64,000 bases of DNA, taken from assembly GCF_026626635.1 (NCBI RefSeq), contig NZ_JAPNKA010000001.1, positions 10,214,501 through 10,278,500 of the forward strand, given 5' to 3'. Shown one piece after another: positions 37,087 to 45,554 of the stretch. Position 1 is the first letter of the stretch. Each line of letters begins with the position of its first letter. The notes beneath the pieces are model-generated. The model had not been told where the DNA came from. It was given only the letters and a program-made list of their open reading frames with translations, and did not search any database. The DNA is from Archangium lansingense. Its GTDB lineage: Bacteria; Myxococcota; Myxococcia; Myxococcales; Myxococcaceae. A program made the translations under genes and the position numbers.

Positions 37087-38124
37087 TCAGCCCACCTCGG
37101 GCACGTACTTCGTAATCAGCTTCTGCAGCCCGCTCATCTCCGGCCGCCGCTTGAACGCATCACGCACGTAGCGCAGCGAGGCGGGGATGGACACCAGGAA
37201 GCCCGGGTTGCCTTTCACGCGGTTGATGAACTCGAAGCGGCCCGCGTCCTTCAGCTTGCGCTGGATGGTGAGCAGATCGAAGAAGGCCTTGAAGGACTTG
37301 GGCTCGATGCGCTCGCCCGTCGCCTCGGCGAAGGTGGCGATGTAACGGTCGAGCATCGTGTCCACGAAGTCCCGGTCCAGCTCCACGTAGCTGTCGCGTA
37401 GCAGCGCCACCAGGTCGTACTGGCGCGGACCCTGGAGGGCGTCCTGGAAGTCGATGACCACCAGCTCGCCGTCCTTCATCATGATGTTGCGGCTCTGGTA
37501 GTCCCGGTGCGTGAAGCCCCGGGGAGCGGCGGCCAGCTGCTTCGCGATGTCGCGGAAGGTGTGGTCCAGCTCGGCGCGCTCGGCGTCGGTGGGCTTCTTG
37601 CCGCTCCACGCCTCGAGGCCCCACTCCCGGAAGTGGTGCAGCTCCCAGTCGTAGAGGTCCTCGTCGAAGGCGCGGGTGAAGGCGAGGCAGTCCGCGTCGG
37701 GCAGGCGCTCGGCCTGGGCGCGCAGGCGGGCCAGCAGGTCCACCGCGCGGGTGTACAGGGCCTGGTTGTGCTTACCGCCCTCGAGCGCCGCCTCGAAGGT
37801 GACGTCGCTCAGGTCCTCCAGCACCATCATCCCCGCGGGCTCGTCGTAGCGGAGGATGCGCGGCACCCGGACGCCCAGCTTCTCCAGGTAGCGGTGCACG
37901 TTGACGAAAGGCAGCTCCTTGGGCGGCTCACCCTTGGAGGCTTCCTCGCTCTTCTTCGAGGCATCCAGGGGCATCACCATGACCACCCAGCTCTCGGGGG
38001 CTGTCCCCACGCGGTAGTACGAGCGGTTGCTCGCATCACCCTTGAGCTTCTTGATGGGGGCCTGGGGCACGGGGCGGCCGATGGCCTTCCCTACCTGGTC
38101 GCGCAGCGCGGCCTCGATTTCCAT
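37087..38124 (-). CDS. Aminoglycoside-phosphotransferase-fold sugar kinase (AmgK-like)
   Basis: A 345-residue APH-fold kinase. KLKGDASNRSYYRV forms the nucleotide loop, MMVLEDLSDVTFE the hinge region, FTHRDYQSRNIMM the catalytic loop (HRD..N) and VVIDFQDAL the metal-binding Asp. This pattern, especially DASNRSYYR and DYQSRN, is that of the cell-wall amino-sugar kinase AmgK and relatives. The C-terminal helices (FDLLTIQRKLKDAGRFEFI) also fit. The start at 38124 is chosen from family alignment; upstream in-frame codons are arginine/proline-rich leader. Paired with the downstream nucleotidyltransferase, it may form a peptidoglycan-recycling shortcut. Confidence 0.78.
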   Translation of the reverse strand: MEIEAALRDQVGKAIGRPVPQAPIKKLKGDASNRSYYRVGTAPESWVVMVMPLDASKKSEEASKGEPPKELPFVNVHRYLEKLGVRVPRILRYDEPAGMMVLEDLSDVTFEAALEGGKHNQALYTRAVDLLARLRAQAERLPDADCLAFTRAFDEDLYDWELHHFREWGLEAWSGKKPTDAERAELDHTFRDIAKQLAAAPRGFTHRDYQSRNIMMKDGELVVIDFQDALQGPRQYDLVALLRDSYVELDRDFVDTMLDRYIATFAEATGERIEPKSFKAFFDLLTIQRKLKDAGRFEFINRVKGNPGFLVSIPASLRYVRDAFKRRPEMSGLQKLITKYVPEVG

Positions 38125-38425
38125 AAGTGGACGGTTCTCCGGGGGGGTTCGTGAAAGGCGGCGCGGGAGTATGGGAGTGCGAAGCAGCCGGGTCAAAGCC
38201 CGTGTGCGGGGACACTTCACGAGCGGTCGTATGCTCGACATGAGGGACCCGGGGCCCGAGTGGCCGCCCGCTGTCCGGTTTCGCCCTTCGCCGCACCGTG
38301 TCGGAAGGACAGGAGGGGCCGGGTGTGTTCCTCAAAGAGGGGGGCGGGCAGCCGGCCGAGGTCGACCGGCACCACCGGGGCAGTTATAAGGGCGCCGGTT
38401 TCTCCTTCCCCAACGAGAGCTTCAG
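38125..38425. other. Divergent promoter region between the sugar kinase and cbs
   Basis: No gene seen. On the plus strand a TTATAA at 38384-38389 could be the -10 box for cbs, about 37 bp before its ATG; no clear -35 was found. The region also has short GC palindromes (GGTCGACC near 38350) and G-rich tracts. Confidence 0.35.
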
Positions 38426-39790
38426 ATGGAAATCCACGACAACATTCTCTCCGCGATCGGCCACACGCCCCTGGTGAAGCTCCACCGGCTGGTAGGGCCC
38501 AACGACGCGACCGTTCTGGTCAAGTGCGAGTTCATGAACCCGGGCGCGTCCATCAAGGACCGCATGGCCCTCTACATCATCGAGAAGGCCGAGAAGGAGG
38601 GGAAGCTCAAGCCCGGTGGCACCATCGTGGAGAACACGAGCGGCAACACGGGCATGGGCGTGGCGCTGGCGGCGGCGGTGAAGGGCTACAAGTGCATCTT
38701 CACCATGCCGGACAAGATGTCCCTGGAGAAGATCAACCGCCTGAAGGCGCTCGGCGCGCAGGTGGTGGTGACTCCGACGAACGTGCCGGCGGAGGATCCT
38801 CGCAGCTACTACGAGACGGCCAAGCGCATCCACCGGGAGACCCCGGGCGCGTTCATGCTCAACCAGTACCACAACCCGGACAACATCGAGGCCCACTACA
38901 AGGTGACCGGTCCGGAGCTCTACGAGCAGACGGACGGGAAGATCGACTACTTCGTGTCGGGCCTGGGCACGGGCGGCACGATGAGCGGCGCGGGCAAGTT
39001 CCTGAAGGAGAAGATTCCGGGCCTGAAGAACGTGGGCGTGGACCCGGAGGGCTCGGTGTACGAGGGCTACTTCAAGACGGGCAAGCTGACCGAGCCGCAC
39101 GTCTACAAGGTCGAGGGCATCGGCGAGGACATGCTGTGCGGTGCCATGGACTTCAAGGTGGTGGACGACATCCGGCAGGTGGATGACCGTCAGAGCTTCG
39201 TGGCGGCGCGGCGGCTGGCGCGCGAGGAGGGCATCTTCGCGGGTGGCTCGGCGGGCGCGGCCGTGCACGTGGCGGTGCAGCTGGCCAAGGAAGTGGGCAA
39301 GGGCAAGACGATCGTCGTCATCCTGCCGGACACCGGCATGAGCTACATCAGCAAGTTCCACTCGGACGAGTGGATGCGCGACAACGGCTTCCTGGAGGAG
39401 AAGGGCGCGGGCACGGTGCGCGACCTGCTCAACGGCAAGCGCGCTGTCATCACCGCGCGCAAGGGCGAGCGGGTGGACCAGGTGGTGGAGGCGATGCGCC
39501 AGCACGGCATCAGCCAGATGCCGGTGCTCAGCGATGACGGGCGCGCGGTGGGGATGATCCACGAGTACGACCTGCTCAACGCGCTGGTGGCGAACAAGGC
39601 GAAGTTCGCGGACACCATCGACAGCATCGTGGCGCCGCTGCAGGGCGTGGTGTCGCCCGAGACGAGCCTCAACCGGCTGCGCGAGGTCTTCAACCAGGAC
39701 AAGGTGGCGGTGGTGAAGGAGGGCGAGAAGATCCTCGCCATCGTCACGAAGATCGATCTGATCGAGTACATGCACCGCACGGCGGCGTAA
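38426..39790 (+). CDS. cbs: Cystathionine beta-synthase (PLP domain plus CBS pair)
   Basis: Condenses serine and homocysteine in the transsulfuration route to cysteine. The 454-residue cytoplasmic enzyme has the fold-type II PLP domain: ASIKDR with PLP lysine K44, VENTSGNTGMG, and GLGTGGTMSGAGK for the phosphate. The C-terminal ~120 residues form a CBS-domain pair (VITARKGERVDQVVEAM, QMPVLSDDGRAVGMI, PETSLNRLREVF). It has no N-terminal heme-binding region as in mammals. Start ATG at 38426 with GAGAG upstream. O-acetylserine-dependent activity cannot be excluded. Confidence 0.92.
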   Translation: MEIHDNILSAIGHTPLVKLHRLVGPNDATVLVKCEFMNPGASIKDRMALYIIEKAEKEGKLKPGGTIVENTSGNTGMGVALAAAVKGYKCIFTMPDKMSLEKINRLKALGAQVVVTPTNVPAEDPRSYYETAKRIHRETPGAFMLNQYHNPDNIEAHYKVTGPELYEQTDGKIDYFVSGLGTGGTMSGAGKFLKEKIPGLKNVGVDPEGSVYEGYFKTGKLTEPHVYKVEGIGEDMLCGAMDFKVVDDIRQVDDRQSFVAARRLAREEGIFAGGSAGAAVHVAVQLAKEVGKGKTIVVILPDTGMSYISKFHSDEWMRDNGFLEEKGAGTVRDLLNGKRAVITARKGERVDQVVEAMRQHGISQMPVLSDDGRAVGMIHEYDLLNALVANKAKFADTIDSIVAPLQGVVSPETSLNRLREVFNQDKVAVVKEGEKILAIVTKIDLIEYMHRTAA

Positions 39791-39830
39791 CAGCCCCCAC
39801 CGGCCCCCCCCTCCCCCATTGAGTACAGCT

Positions 39831-39914
39831 CCCCTCTCCCTCCGGGAGAGGGACGGGGTGAGGGTATCGAGGGCCTCGGGTTCACCAGAACCCGGGGCCT
39901 TCGTGCATCCGGGC
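39831..39914 (+). repeat. Intergenic double-hairpin repeat, copy A
   Basis: An 84-bp sequence 40 bp after the cbs stop. The first hairpin is CCCTCTCCC/GGGAGAGGG-like, followed by ACGGGGTGAGGGTAT. The second hairpin has GGCCTCGGGTTC pairing with GAACCCGGGGCC, then TTCGTGCATCCGGGC. It is about 93% identical to copy B at 44686-44768 and in the same orientation relative to the upstream gene. Probably a dispersed non-coding element that also acts as a terminator. Confidence 0.8.
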
Positions 39915-40105
39915 CACCGCGAAACCCGCCGTGCACTCCGCGCGCTCCCTCATGAGCAATCATTTTCTCATCAAAAGGGAATCCCTCTCGTTTTGGGTTC
40001 CAAGTACAAGCACGGCGCAATTGATGAGGGGCGCTAATCTTGTGAGAGTCAGGCAGCACCGTTAGCGTACCGGCCTTTCAAGTTCATCAGCTCTTGAGGC
40101 CAGTA
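39915..40105. other. AT-richer leader region upstream of a Ser/Thr kinase gene
   Basis: No gene seen. The stretch around 39950-40050 is distinctly richer in A/T than the rest of the window (for example AATCATTTTCTCATCAAAAG and the later GCGCAATTGATGAGG). It probably contains the promoter of the kinase gene. No clean -35/-10 pair was identified. Confidence 0.4.
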
Positions 40106-41332
40106 GTGGATAGGCTCAACGCGTCAGCACTCACACCCGGAGAGGAGTCGTACTTCGGGAAATACCGCCTTCTCCAGCAACTCGCATCGGGTGGAATGGC
40201 GCACATCTTCCTGGCCTCCATCGATGGTCCGGACGGCTTCTCCAAGACGTGCGTCATCAAGCGCATCCTCCCGGAATACGCCAGCCTGGAAGCCTTCAGC
40301 CGGATGTTCGCCGACGAGGCGAAGGTCGCGGCGCTGCTGACCCACCCGAACATCGTGCAGGTCTTCGACTTCGGGAAGATCGACGGGCAGTACTACCTCG
40401 CCATGGAGTGGATTCAGGGCGCGGCGCTGGACCGGGTGCTGCGCCATGCGTGGAGCGCGTCGTTCCCGCTCGGCACGCGCGTGGCCGTGGACGTGGGCAT
40501 CGCGGTCGCGAGCGCGCTCTCCTACGCGCACGCCAAGACGCTGCCGGATGGGACGCCGCTGCGCCTGGTGCACCGCGACATCACCCCGGGCAACGTGCTG
40601 GTGTCGCGCGACGGCATCATCAAGCTGGCGGACTTCGGCATCGTCAAGAGCTCCGTCAACCTCGAGCGCACCGTCGCCGGCGTGGTGAAGGGCAAGTACG
40701 CGTACATGTCCCCGGAGCAGATCTCCAACCGGGAGTTGGATCACCGCTCGGATCTTTTCTCGCTCGGCATCGTCCTGTACGAAGCGGCCACCGGGCGCCG
40801 CCTGTACAAGCGCGACACCATCGAGGCGACCATCCTCGCCGCCTCGGCGGCAGGAGTGCCGCTGCCGTCCGAGGTCTCCCCGGGATTCCCTCCCGCCCTG
40901 GAGCGGATCATCCTCCGGTTGCTCCAGAAGGAGCCCGAGGCGCGCTACCAGAGCGCGCGCGAAGTGCACGAGGACCTGGAGCGGTTCCGCGCGTCGCAGA
41001 ACTGGACGTCGAGCGGTGGCGAGATCGCCGCACTGATGGCGACACTGTTTCCGCCCGACAAGGCCGGCCGCCACTCGACGGCCCTCCCCGTAGTCGGCTC
41101 GTTGCCCGGGAATACAGGGGCGAGCAGCACGGGCCGGACGCCAGGTGGAGTCCCTGACTCCAAGCCGAAGGCCCTGCCGGTGCACGAGGAAGAAGGAACC
41201 ACCCCCGCCACGAGCCTCGAGCGCGCCAGCCCCGCGGACCGGGCAGGAGAGGACACGTTTCCGTGGGGGGTCGCCGTGGCGGCGGGTATCGCGGCCCTGG
41301 GCAGCGCCCTGTTCTGGTTCTTCGTCGCCTGA
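40106..41332 (+). CDS. Tail-anchored Ser/Thr protein kinase
   Basis: Hanks-type kinase of 408 residues. Motifs are ASGGMAHIFLAS, CVIKRIL (K52), EWIQGAALDRVL, HRDITPGN (156-163), DFG (176-178) and GKYAYMSPEQ. A ~90-residue disordered linker leads to a C-terminal transmembrane helix (GVAVAAGIAALGSALFWFFV) with nothing after it, so no sensor ectodomain. The GTG at 40106 is chosen because GAGG lies 6 nt upstream; a TTG at 40094 overlaps it. The next gene encodes a separate membrane-anchored PEGA protein, perhaps replacing the ectodomain in trans. Confidence 0.92.
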   Translation: MDRLNASALTPGEESYFGKYRLLQQLASGGMAHIFLASIDGPDGFSKTCVIKRILPEYASLEAFSRMFADEAKVAALLTHPNIVQVFDFGKIDGQYYLAMEWIQGAALDRVLRHAWSASFPLGTRVAVDVGIAVASALSYAHAKTLPDGTPLRLVHRDITPGNVLVSRDGIIKLADFGIVKSSVNLERTVAGVVKGKYAYMSPEQISNRELDHRSDLFSLGIVLYEAATGRRLYKRDTIEATILAASAAGVPLPSEVSPGFPPALERIILRLLQKEPEARYQSAREVHEDLERFRASQNWTSSGGEIAALMATLFPPDKAGRHSTALPVVGSLPGNTGASSTGRTPGGVPDSKPKALPVHEEEGTTPATSLERASPADRAGEDTFPWGVAVAAGIAALGSALFWFFVA

Positions 41333-41407
41333 GTGGCAACGGCCGTGGCCCCGCGCGATGCGGGGAGCCGCGGCGGAGTTGCCTCTCGGAGCGAGAGTGA
41401 GACGTTG

Positions 41408-42517
41408 ATGAAACAAAAAACCTGGATTGTCGTCATTCTGCTGGGGGCCCTCGCCATCAATGCCCTGGCGTACATGGTGGTGCGCAACCGGCGCGCCCCG
41501 GCCTCAGTGGAAGCCCCGCCCCGCGCCGCCGTTGACGGCACCGCCAGCGCGGCCCCGCCTCCCCCTGCGCCCACCACTCCCGCGGCACCGGTCCCATCCC
41601 CCGAGGAAGAGGCCAACGCCGGTCTCGCGCGCGCCCGGCGGGCCGCGGGCCTCGCCGCGCTGGAAGACCGCGACTACAACAAGGCCGTGGCCGAGTTCAC
41701 CGAGGCGCTGAGCCTGCGCAAGGACAAGGGCGACCTCGTGGAGCTGCTGCGCATCGCCTCGGATCTCCAGAGCCGCGATCAGGTGCGGACCCAGAACGAG
41801 CCGGCGAAGCCCGAGCGCGAGCCAGAGCCCGCGGCCAGGCCGGCACCGAAGGCGAAGCCCGTCCGGGTGGCCACGCGCGCACGGCCCGCCAAGGAGGAGC
41901 CACCCGCGGTGCCCGAAACGGCCCGCAACGGGTTGCTGCTCGTGACGTCGACGCCCCCGGGCCTGGTGGTGATGGTGAATGGAAAGGCGGTAGACCTCAC
42001 GCCCGCGCGCCTGCCCCTGCGCGCCGGAACGCACCGGGTGGCACTCGCACAGGGAGAGCGCCGGTTGTTCGAGGACTCGGTGGAGATCGAAGCGGACGAG
42101 GTCCGGTCCATCAACCGGGACCTGACGGCGGAGCTCGCCCCGCCGCCCAGCGCTCCCGTCCGGACGCAACCCGAGCCCACCATCGTGCCCGCGGTGGCCA
42201 CGACGGCCCAGACCCCAGCAGCCGCGCCGGGCTCCACGGTCACCGCCTCCACGAAGGTCGAGCCCCGCCCCGAGCCGGCTGCACCCGCCACCACGGCGCG
42301 CCCCACGGCCGGGGGGAAGGGGAACCTGGACATCACCTCTCCCTCCATCTACGGCGAGGTGTGGGTCAACAACCGGCCCTACGGCTTCCCGCCCGTCACG
42401 GCGCGGGACCTCCCGGCCGGCCAGGCCCGGGTGGAGATCCGCGTCAATGGTGCGGTGAAACGGCGAATGAACATCGAAGTCGAGCCAGGCCGCAGCACCA
42501 GCGTCCGCGTTCGCTGA
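41408..42517 (+). CDS. Membrane-anchored TPR/PEGA-domain protein
   Basis: A 369-residue product with an N-terminal membrane anchor (WIVVILLGALAINALAYMVV), a Pro/Ala linker and one TPR-like helical pair at about 70-105 (GLAALEDRDYNKAVAEFTEAL). Two PEGA-like beta domains follow: about 180-245 (TSTPPGLVVMVNGKAVDLTPA) and about 305-369 (ITSPSIYGEVWVNNRPYGFPP). It would sit on the periplasmic face. The start at 41408 is chosen because the preceding in-frame codons are junk leader; GAGAG lies about 11 nt upstream. The kinase gene ends 75 bp upstream on the same strand. Confidence 0.8.
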   Translation: MKQKTWIVVILLGALAINALAYMVVRNRRAPASVEAPPRAAVDGTASAAPPPPAPTTPAAPVPSPEEEANAGLARARRAAGLAALEDRDYNKAVAEFTEALSLRKDKGDLVELLRIASDLQSRDQVRTQNEPAKPEREPEPAARPAPKAKPVRVATRARPAKEEPPAVPETARNGLLLVTSTPPGLVVMVNGKAVDLTPARLPLRAGTHRVALAQGERRLFEDSVEIEADEVRSINRDLTAELAPPPSAPVRTQPEPTIVPAVATTAQTPAAAPGSTVTASTKVEPRPEPAAPATTARPTAGGKGNLDITSPSIYGEVWVNNRPYGFPPVTARDLPAGQARVEIRVNGAVKRRMNIEVEPGRSTSVRVR

Positions 42518-42624
42518 GTCGCTCCAGCGCGCGGGACATCCTCGCGCGGTGAAGGCCGATACGTTTTCAGTCCGCGCGATGGCCTCTCACGGGAGGCCAT
42601 TGCGCCCCATGTCGAGAGGTTCGT

Positions 42625-44679
42625 ATGTGTAGCAACCGCAGGTTGCCTGGCAGTGGTGTATCGTTGTTGGTCCTCCTCCTGTGCGCCGGACCCACGCTCG
42701 GCCAGACGGCCCCTGCGTCCGCCACGGCTCCGGAGACGCCGGCGGAGGCCGAGGGTACGGCCGAGCCCATCGGCGACGATTCCGAGGTGCATAGCCAGGT
42801 CGCGTCGTTCGCCATCACCAAGCTGCACGACTCCCCCGCGGTCGTCACCGCCGTGTCGGCCGATGAGATTCGCGGCTCGGGCGCGCGCGACCTGATGGAC
42901 GTGCTGCTGATGGTGCCGGGCTTCTTCTTCGGCGCGGACGTGCAGGGCGCCGTCGGGCCTGGCTTCCGCGGGCTGTGGGGCCAGGAGGGCAAGGTGCTCC
43001 TGCTCATCGACGGCAAGGAGATGAACGAGCTGCTCTACTCGACCTTCCAGCTCGGCCACGAGTTCCCCATCGAGCTCATCGAGCGCATCGAGGTGGTGCG
43101 CGGGCCCGGCTCGGTCATCTACGGCGGCAACGCGGAGCTCGCCGTCATCAACGTCGTCACCCGGGGCATCCAGGGCAGCACGGACCTGATGCTGGCGGGC
43201 ACGTATGGCGAGTACGCGACCGTGAACGGGCGGCGGAGCCTGACCGTCTCCGGGCGCAAGGTCTTCGAGAGCGCGCCGGGGCTGAGCATGTTCGCCTCGG
43301 CGTCGGTGGGCCAGGGACAGCGGAGTGACGCCATCTTCCAGGACTTCTTCGGCAACTCGGTGGGGATGGGAGGCAAGACGAACCTCAACCCCATCACGGC
43401 GCAGGCGGGCATCGGCTACCGCGACCTCCAGCTCAGCATGCTGTACCAGCGCTATGCCACCACGGCCGTCGTCGCCTTCGACGAGGTGCTGCCCACTCCG
43501 GCCACCACGGACTTCGAGTCGTTCCACGCCGAGCTCACCAACCGCTTCCGGCTGAGCGAGCAGTTGGAGATCACCCCCCGCCTCAACCTCACCCTCCAGG
43601 AGCCGTACCGCGACTCGGACCAGAGCTCGCCGTTCTTCTACGACAAGCAGGTGCGGCGGCTGCGCGGCCGCGTGGTCGCGCGGTGGGCCCCCCTGGACCT
43701 GCTCCAGCTCACCGGCGGCGCGGACGTGGCGTTCGACCATGGCGTGCTGCAGGGGCCCGCGGGTCAGGGCCTGCAGACCGCCTTCGGGGAGGGACTCGAC
43801 CAGGTCTCCTACCAGAACGTCGCGGGCTTCATCGAGGCGTTCTCGGACAACCCCATCGTGACGGTCGTGGCCGGCGCGCGCTACGACCGGCACAGCGCCT
43901 TCGGAGACTCCTTCGTGCCGCGGCTCGTGCTGCTGCGCTCGTTCGGGCCGTTCAGCGGCAAGGCGCTCTTCAGCCGCGCGTTCCGCGCCCCCGGCGTGGA
44001 GAACATCAGCCTCGGCGACAACGTCCGGCCGGAGCGCACCACCGTCTTCGAGCTGGAGGGAAGCCTGCGGCTGGGCGAGGGCCACGCGGTGAGCGTGAAC
44101 GCCTTCGACGTGGGCATCCAGGATCCCATCATCTACTCCTACGACGCCGAGACGAACATCGAGGCCTACCGGAACCTGGGGCGCCTGGGCAGCCGCGGCA
44201 TCGAGTTCGACTACCACCTGCGCGGGAGCTGGGGCCGCGTGGCGCTCGGCTACTCGTTCTACACGCCGTCCGGCACCAATGACGTGGAGGACTACCTGGT
44301 GCCCGGACGCACGGACAGCTTCACGGGCCTGCCGACGCACAAGGCCACGCTCACGGGCAGCGTGAAGGTGCTGCCATGGCTCACCGTCAACCCCACCGCC
44401 GTCCTCGTGGGCGAGCGCTACGCGGTCAGCGCGCCGGATGACGCGGGCACCTCCACGGTGCAGACGCTGCCGACGCAGGTGCTCGTCAACCTCTTCGTGC
44501 AGGCCGAGAACGTGGGCACGAAGGGGCTGAACATCGGCGCGGGCGTCTACAACCTGCTGGGGACGGACTTCCGGATCGCCCAGCCGTACAACGGCGGCCA
44601 GGCCCCGATGCCCGTGTTCAGCCGCGAGTTCCTCGTGCGCATCACCTACCTCCTGGATCCCGGCCTGTCCGACGAGTAG
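42625..44679 (+). CDS. TonB-dependent outer-membrane receptor
   Basis: A 684-residue protein with a signal peptide ending near LCAGPTLGQ, a plug domain at about 45-165 (AVVTAVSADEIRGSGARDLMDVLLMVPG; IELIERIEVVRGPGSVIYGGNAELAVINVVT in outline) and a 22-strand-type barrel to the end, whose last strand reads FSREFLVRITYLL. These barrels take up siderophores, vitamins or sugars. Nothing nearby shows the substrate. The plug is close to colicin-I/vitamin-B12 type receptors. GAGAGG lies 5 nt before the ATG. Downstream copy B of the repeat separates it from mntP. Confidence 0.88.
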   Translation: MCSNRRLPGSGVSLLVLLLCAGPTLGQTAPASATAPETPAEAEGTAEPIGDDSEVHSQVASFAITKLHDSPAVVTAVSADEIRGSGARDLMDVLLMVPGFFFGADVQGAVGPGFRGLWGQEGKVLLLIDGKEMNELLYSTFQLGHEFPIELIERIEVVRGPGSVIYGGNAELAVINVVTRGIQGSTDLMLAGTYGEYATVNGRRSLTVSGRKVFESAPGLSMFASASVGQGQRSDAIFQDFFGNSVGMGGKTNLNPITAQAGIGYRDLQLSMLYQRYATTAVVAFDEVLPTPATTDFESFHAELTNRFRLSEQLEITPRLNLTLQEPYRDSDQSSPFFYDKQVRRLRGRVVARWAPLDLLQLTGGADVAFDHGVLQGPAGQGLQTAFGEGLDQVSYQNVAGFIEAFSDNPIVTVVAGARYDRHSAFGDSFVPRLVLLRSFGPFSGKALFSRAFRAPGVENISLGDNVRPERTTVFELEGSLRLGEGHAVSVNAFDVGIQDPIIYSYDAETNIEAYRNLGRLGSRGIEFDYHLRGSWGRVALGYSFYTPSGTNDVEDYLVPGRTDSFTGLPTHKATLTGSVKVLPWLTVNPTAVLVGERYAVSAPDDAGTSTVQTLPTQVLVNLFVQAENVGTKGLNIGAGVYNLLGTDFRIAQPYNGGQAPMPVFSREFLVRITYLLDPGLSDE

Positions 44680-44685
44680 CCCCCT

Positions 44686-44768
44686 CCCCTCTCCCACTGG
44701 GAGAGGGACGGGGTGAGGGTATGAAGGCCTCGGGTTCAACAGAACCTGGGGCCTTCGTGCATCCGGGC
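44686..44768 (+). repeat. Intergenic double-hairpin repeat, copy B
   Basis: An 83-bp sequence starting 6 bp after the TonB-receptor stop, about 93% identical to copy A at 39831-39914, with the same two-hairpin layout. Differences are compensatory or loop-located (TCC versus ACT in the first loop; ACCAG versus AACAG in the second). It is probably the receptor gene's terminator as well as a dispersed element. Confidence 0.8.
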
Positions 44769-44817
44769 TCCGACATGACGCTTCCGCGCGTCCCGGGTAT
44801 CGGGCAAAAGGACACCC

Positions 44818-45414
44818 ATGTCGGTGTTGACCCTGTTGTTCCTCGCGCTGGGCCTGGCCATGGACGCCACGGCGGTGTCCATCGCGAGTGCCCTCGCAGC
44901 CCCGCGCGTACGAGCGAGAGACGCCCTGCTGCTCGCCTTCCTGTTCGGCCTCTTCCAGGCGCTCATGCCCGTCATCGGCTGGGCGCTGGGCTCCCAGTTC
45001 GCGGACACCATCTCCGCCTGGGACCACTGGCTCGCCTTCGTGCTGCTCGGAGGCATCGGGGCCAAGATGATCCACGAGGCCATCACCCACCATCACCCGG
45101 GGGTCCCCGACGCGCCGAAGCCGAACGAGCCGCGCCCGGAGCGCAACCCATTCCAACTGGGGACGCTCGCGCTCATGGCGCTGGCCACCAGCATCGACGC
45201 GCTCGCCGCGGGAGTGACCCTGCCCGTGCTCGAGGTGCGCCTGGTGACAGCGGCGGCCGTCATCGGCGGAGTCACCTTCGTCCTGTGCCTGCTCGGCGTG
45301 AGTGTCGGGCGCCGGTTCGGTGAGCCGCTCGAGGGCAAGCTCGACATCATCGGAGGCCTCGTCCTCATCTTCATCGGCACCAAGACGCTCATCGAGCACC
45401 TCTCCGCCGCCTGA
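44818..45414 (+). CDS. mntP: Manganese efflux pump MntP
   Basis: Six-helix exporter that lowers intracellular Mn2+. The 198-residue protein has the duplicated signature with conserved acids: LGLAMDATAVSIASAL in helix 1 and ATSIDALAAGVTL in helix 4, plus LLGGIGAKMIHEA. A His-rich loop HEAITHHHPG lies between the halves. AAGGA precedes the ATG. No yybP-ykoY manganese riboswitch was recognised upstream. Confidence 0.94.
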   Translation: MSVLTLLFLALGLAMDATAVSIASALAAPRVRARDALLLAFLFGLFQALMPVIGWALGSQFADTISAWDHWLAFVLLGGIGAKMIHEAITHHHPGVPDAPKPNEPRPERNPFQLGTLALMALATSIDALAAGVTLPVLEVRLVTAAAVIGGVTFVLCLLGVSVGRRFGEPLEGKLDIIGGLVLIFIGTKTLIEHLSAA

Positions 45415-45554
45415 CAGAGGCCCCCCACCTGGTGGAGTGTCCACGAAGTCTTTGGACGAGGCTGACTCGAGCAGTCCGCCTCACAGGCCGCGTGGTCAGT
45501 CCCAGCTGCTGCTGCTGCCGCCGTTCGTTTGTCCCTCACTGCTCGAAACCTTCA

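Noticed and set aside
44769..44817. Possible yybP-ykoY manganese riboswitch before mntP
   Set aside because: The spacer after the repeat is only about 49 bp and lacks the conserved riboswitch core.
42379..45444. A 1021-residue minus-strand frame over the PEGA, TonB-receptor and mntP genes
   Set aside because: Reads through three well-supported plus-strand genes and the intergenic repeat; the composition is a shadow of those genes.
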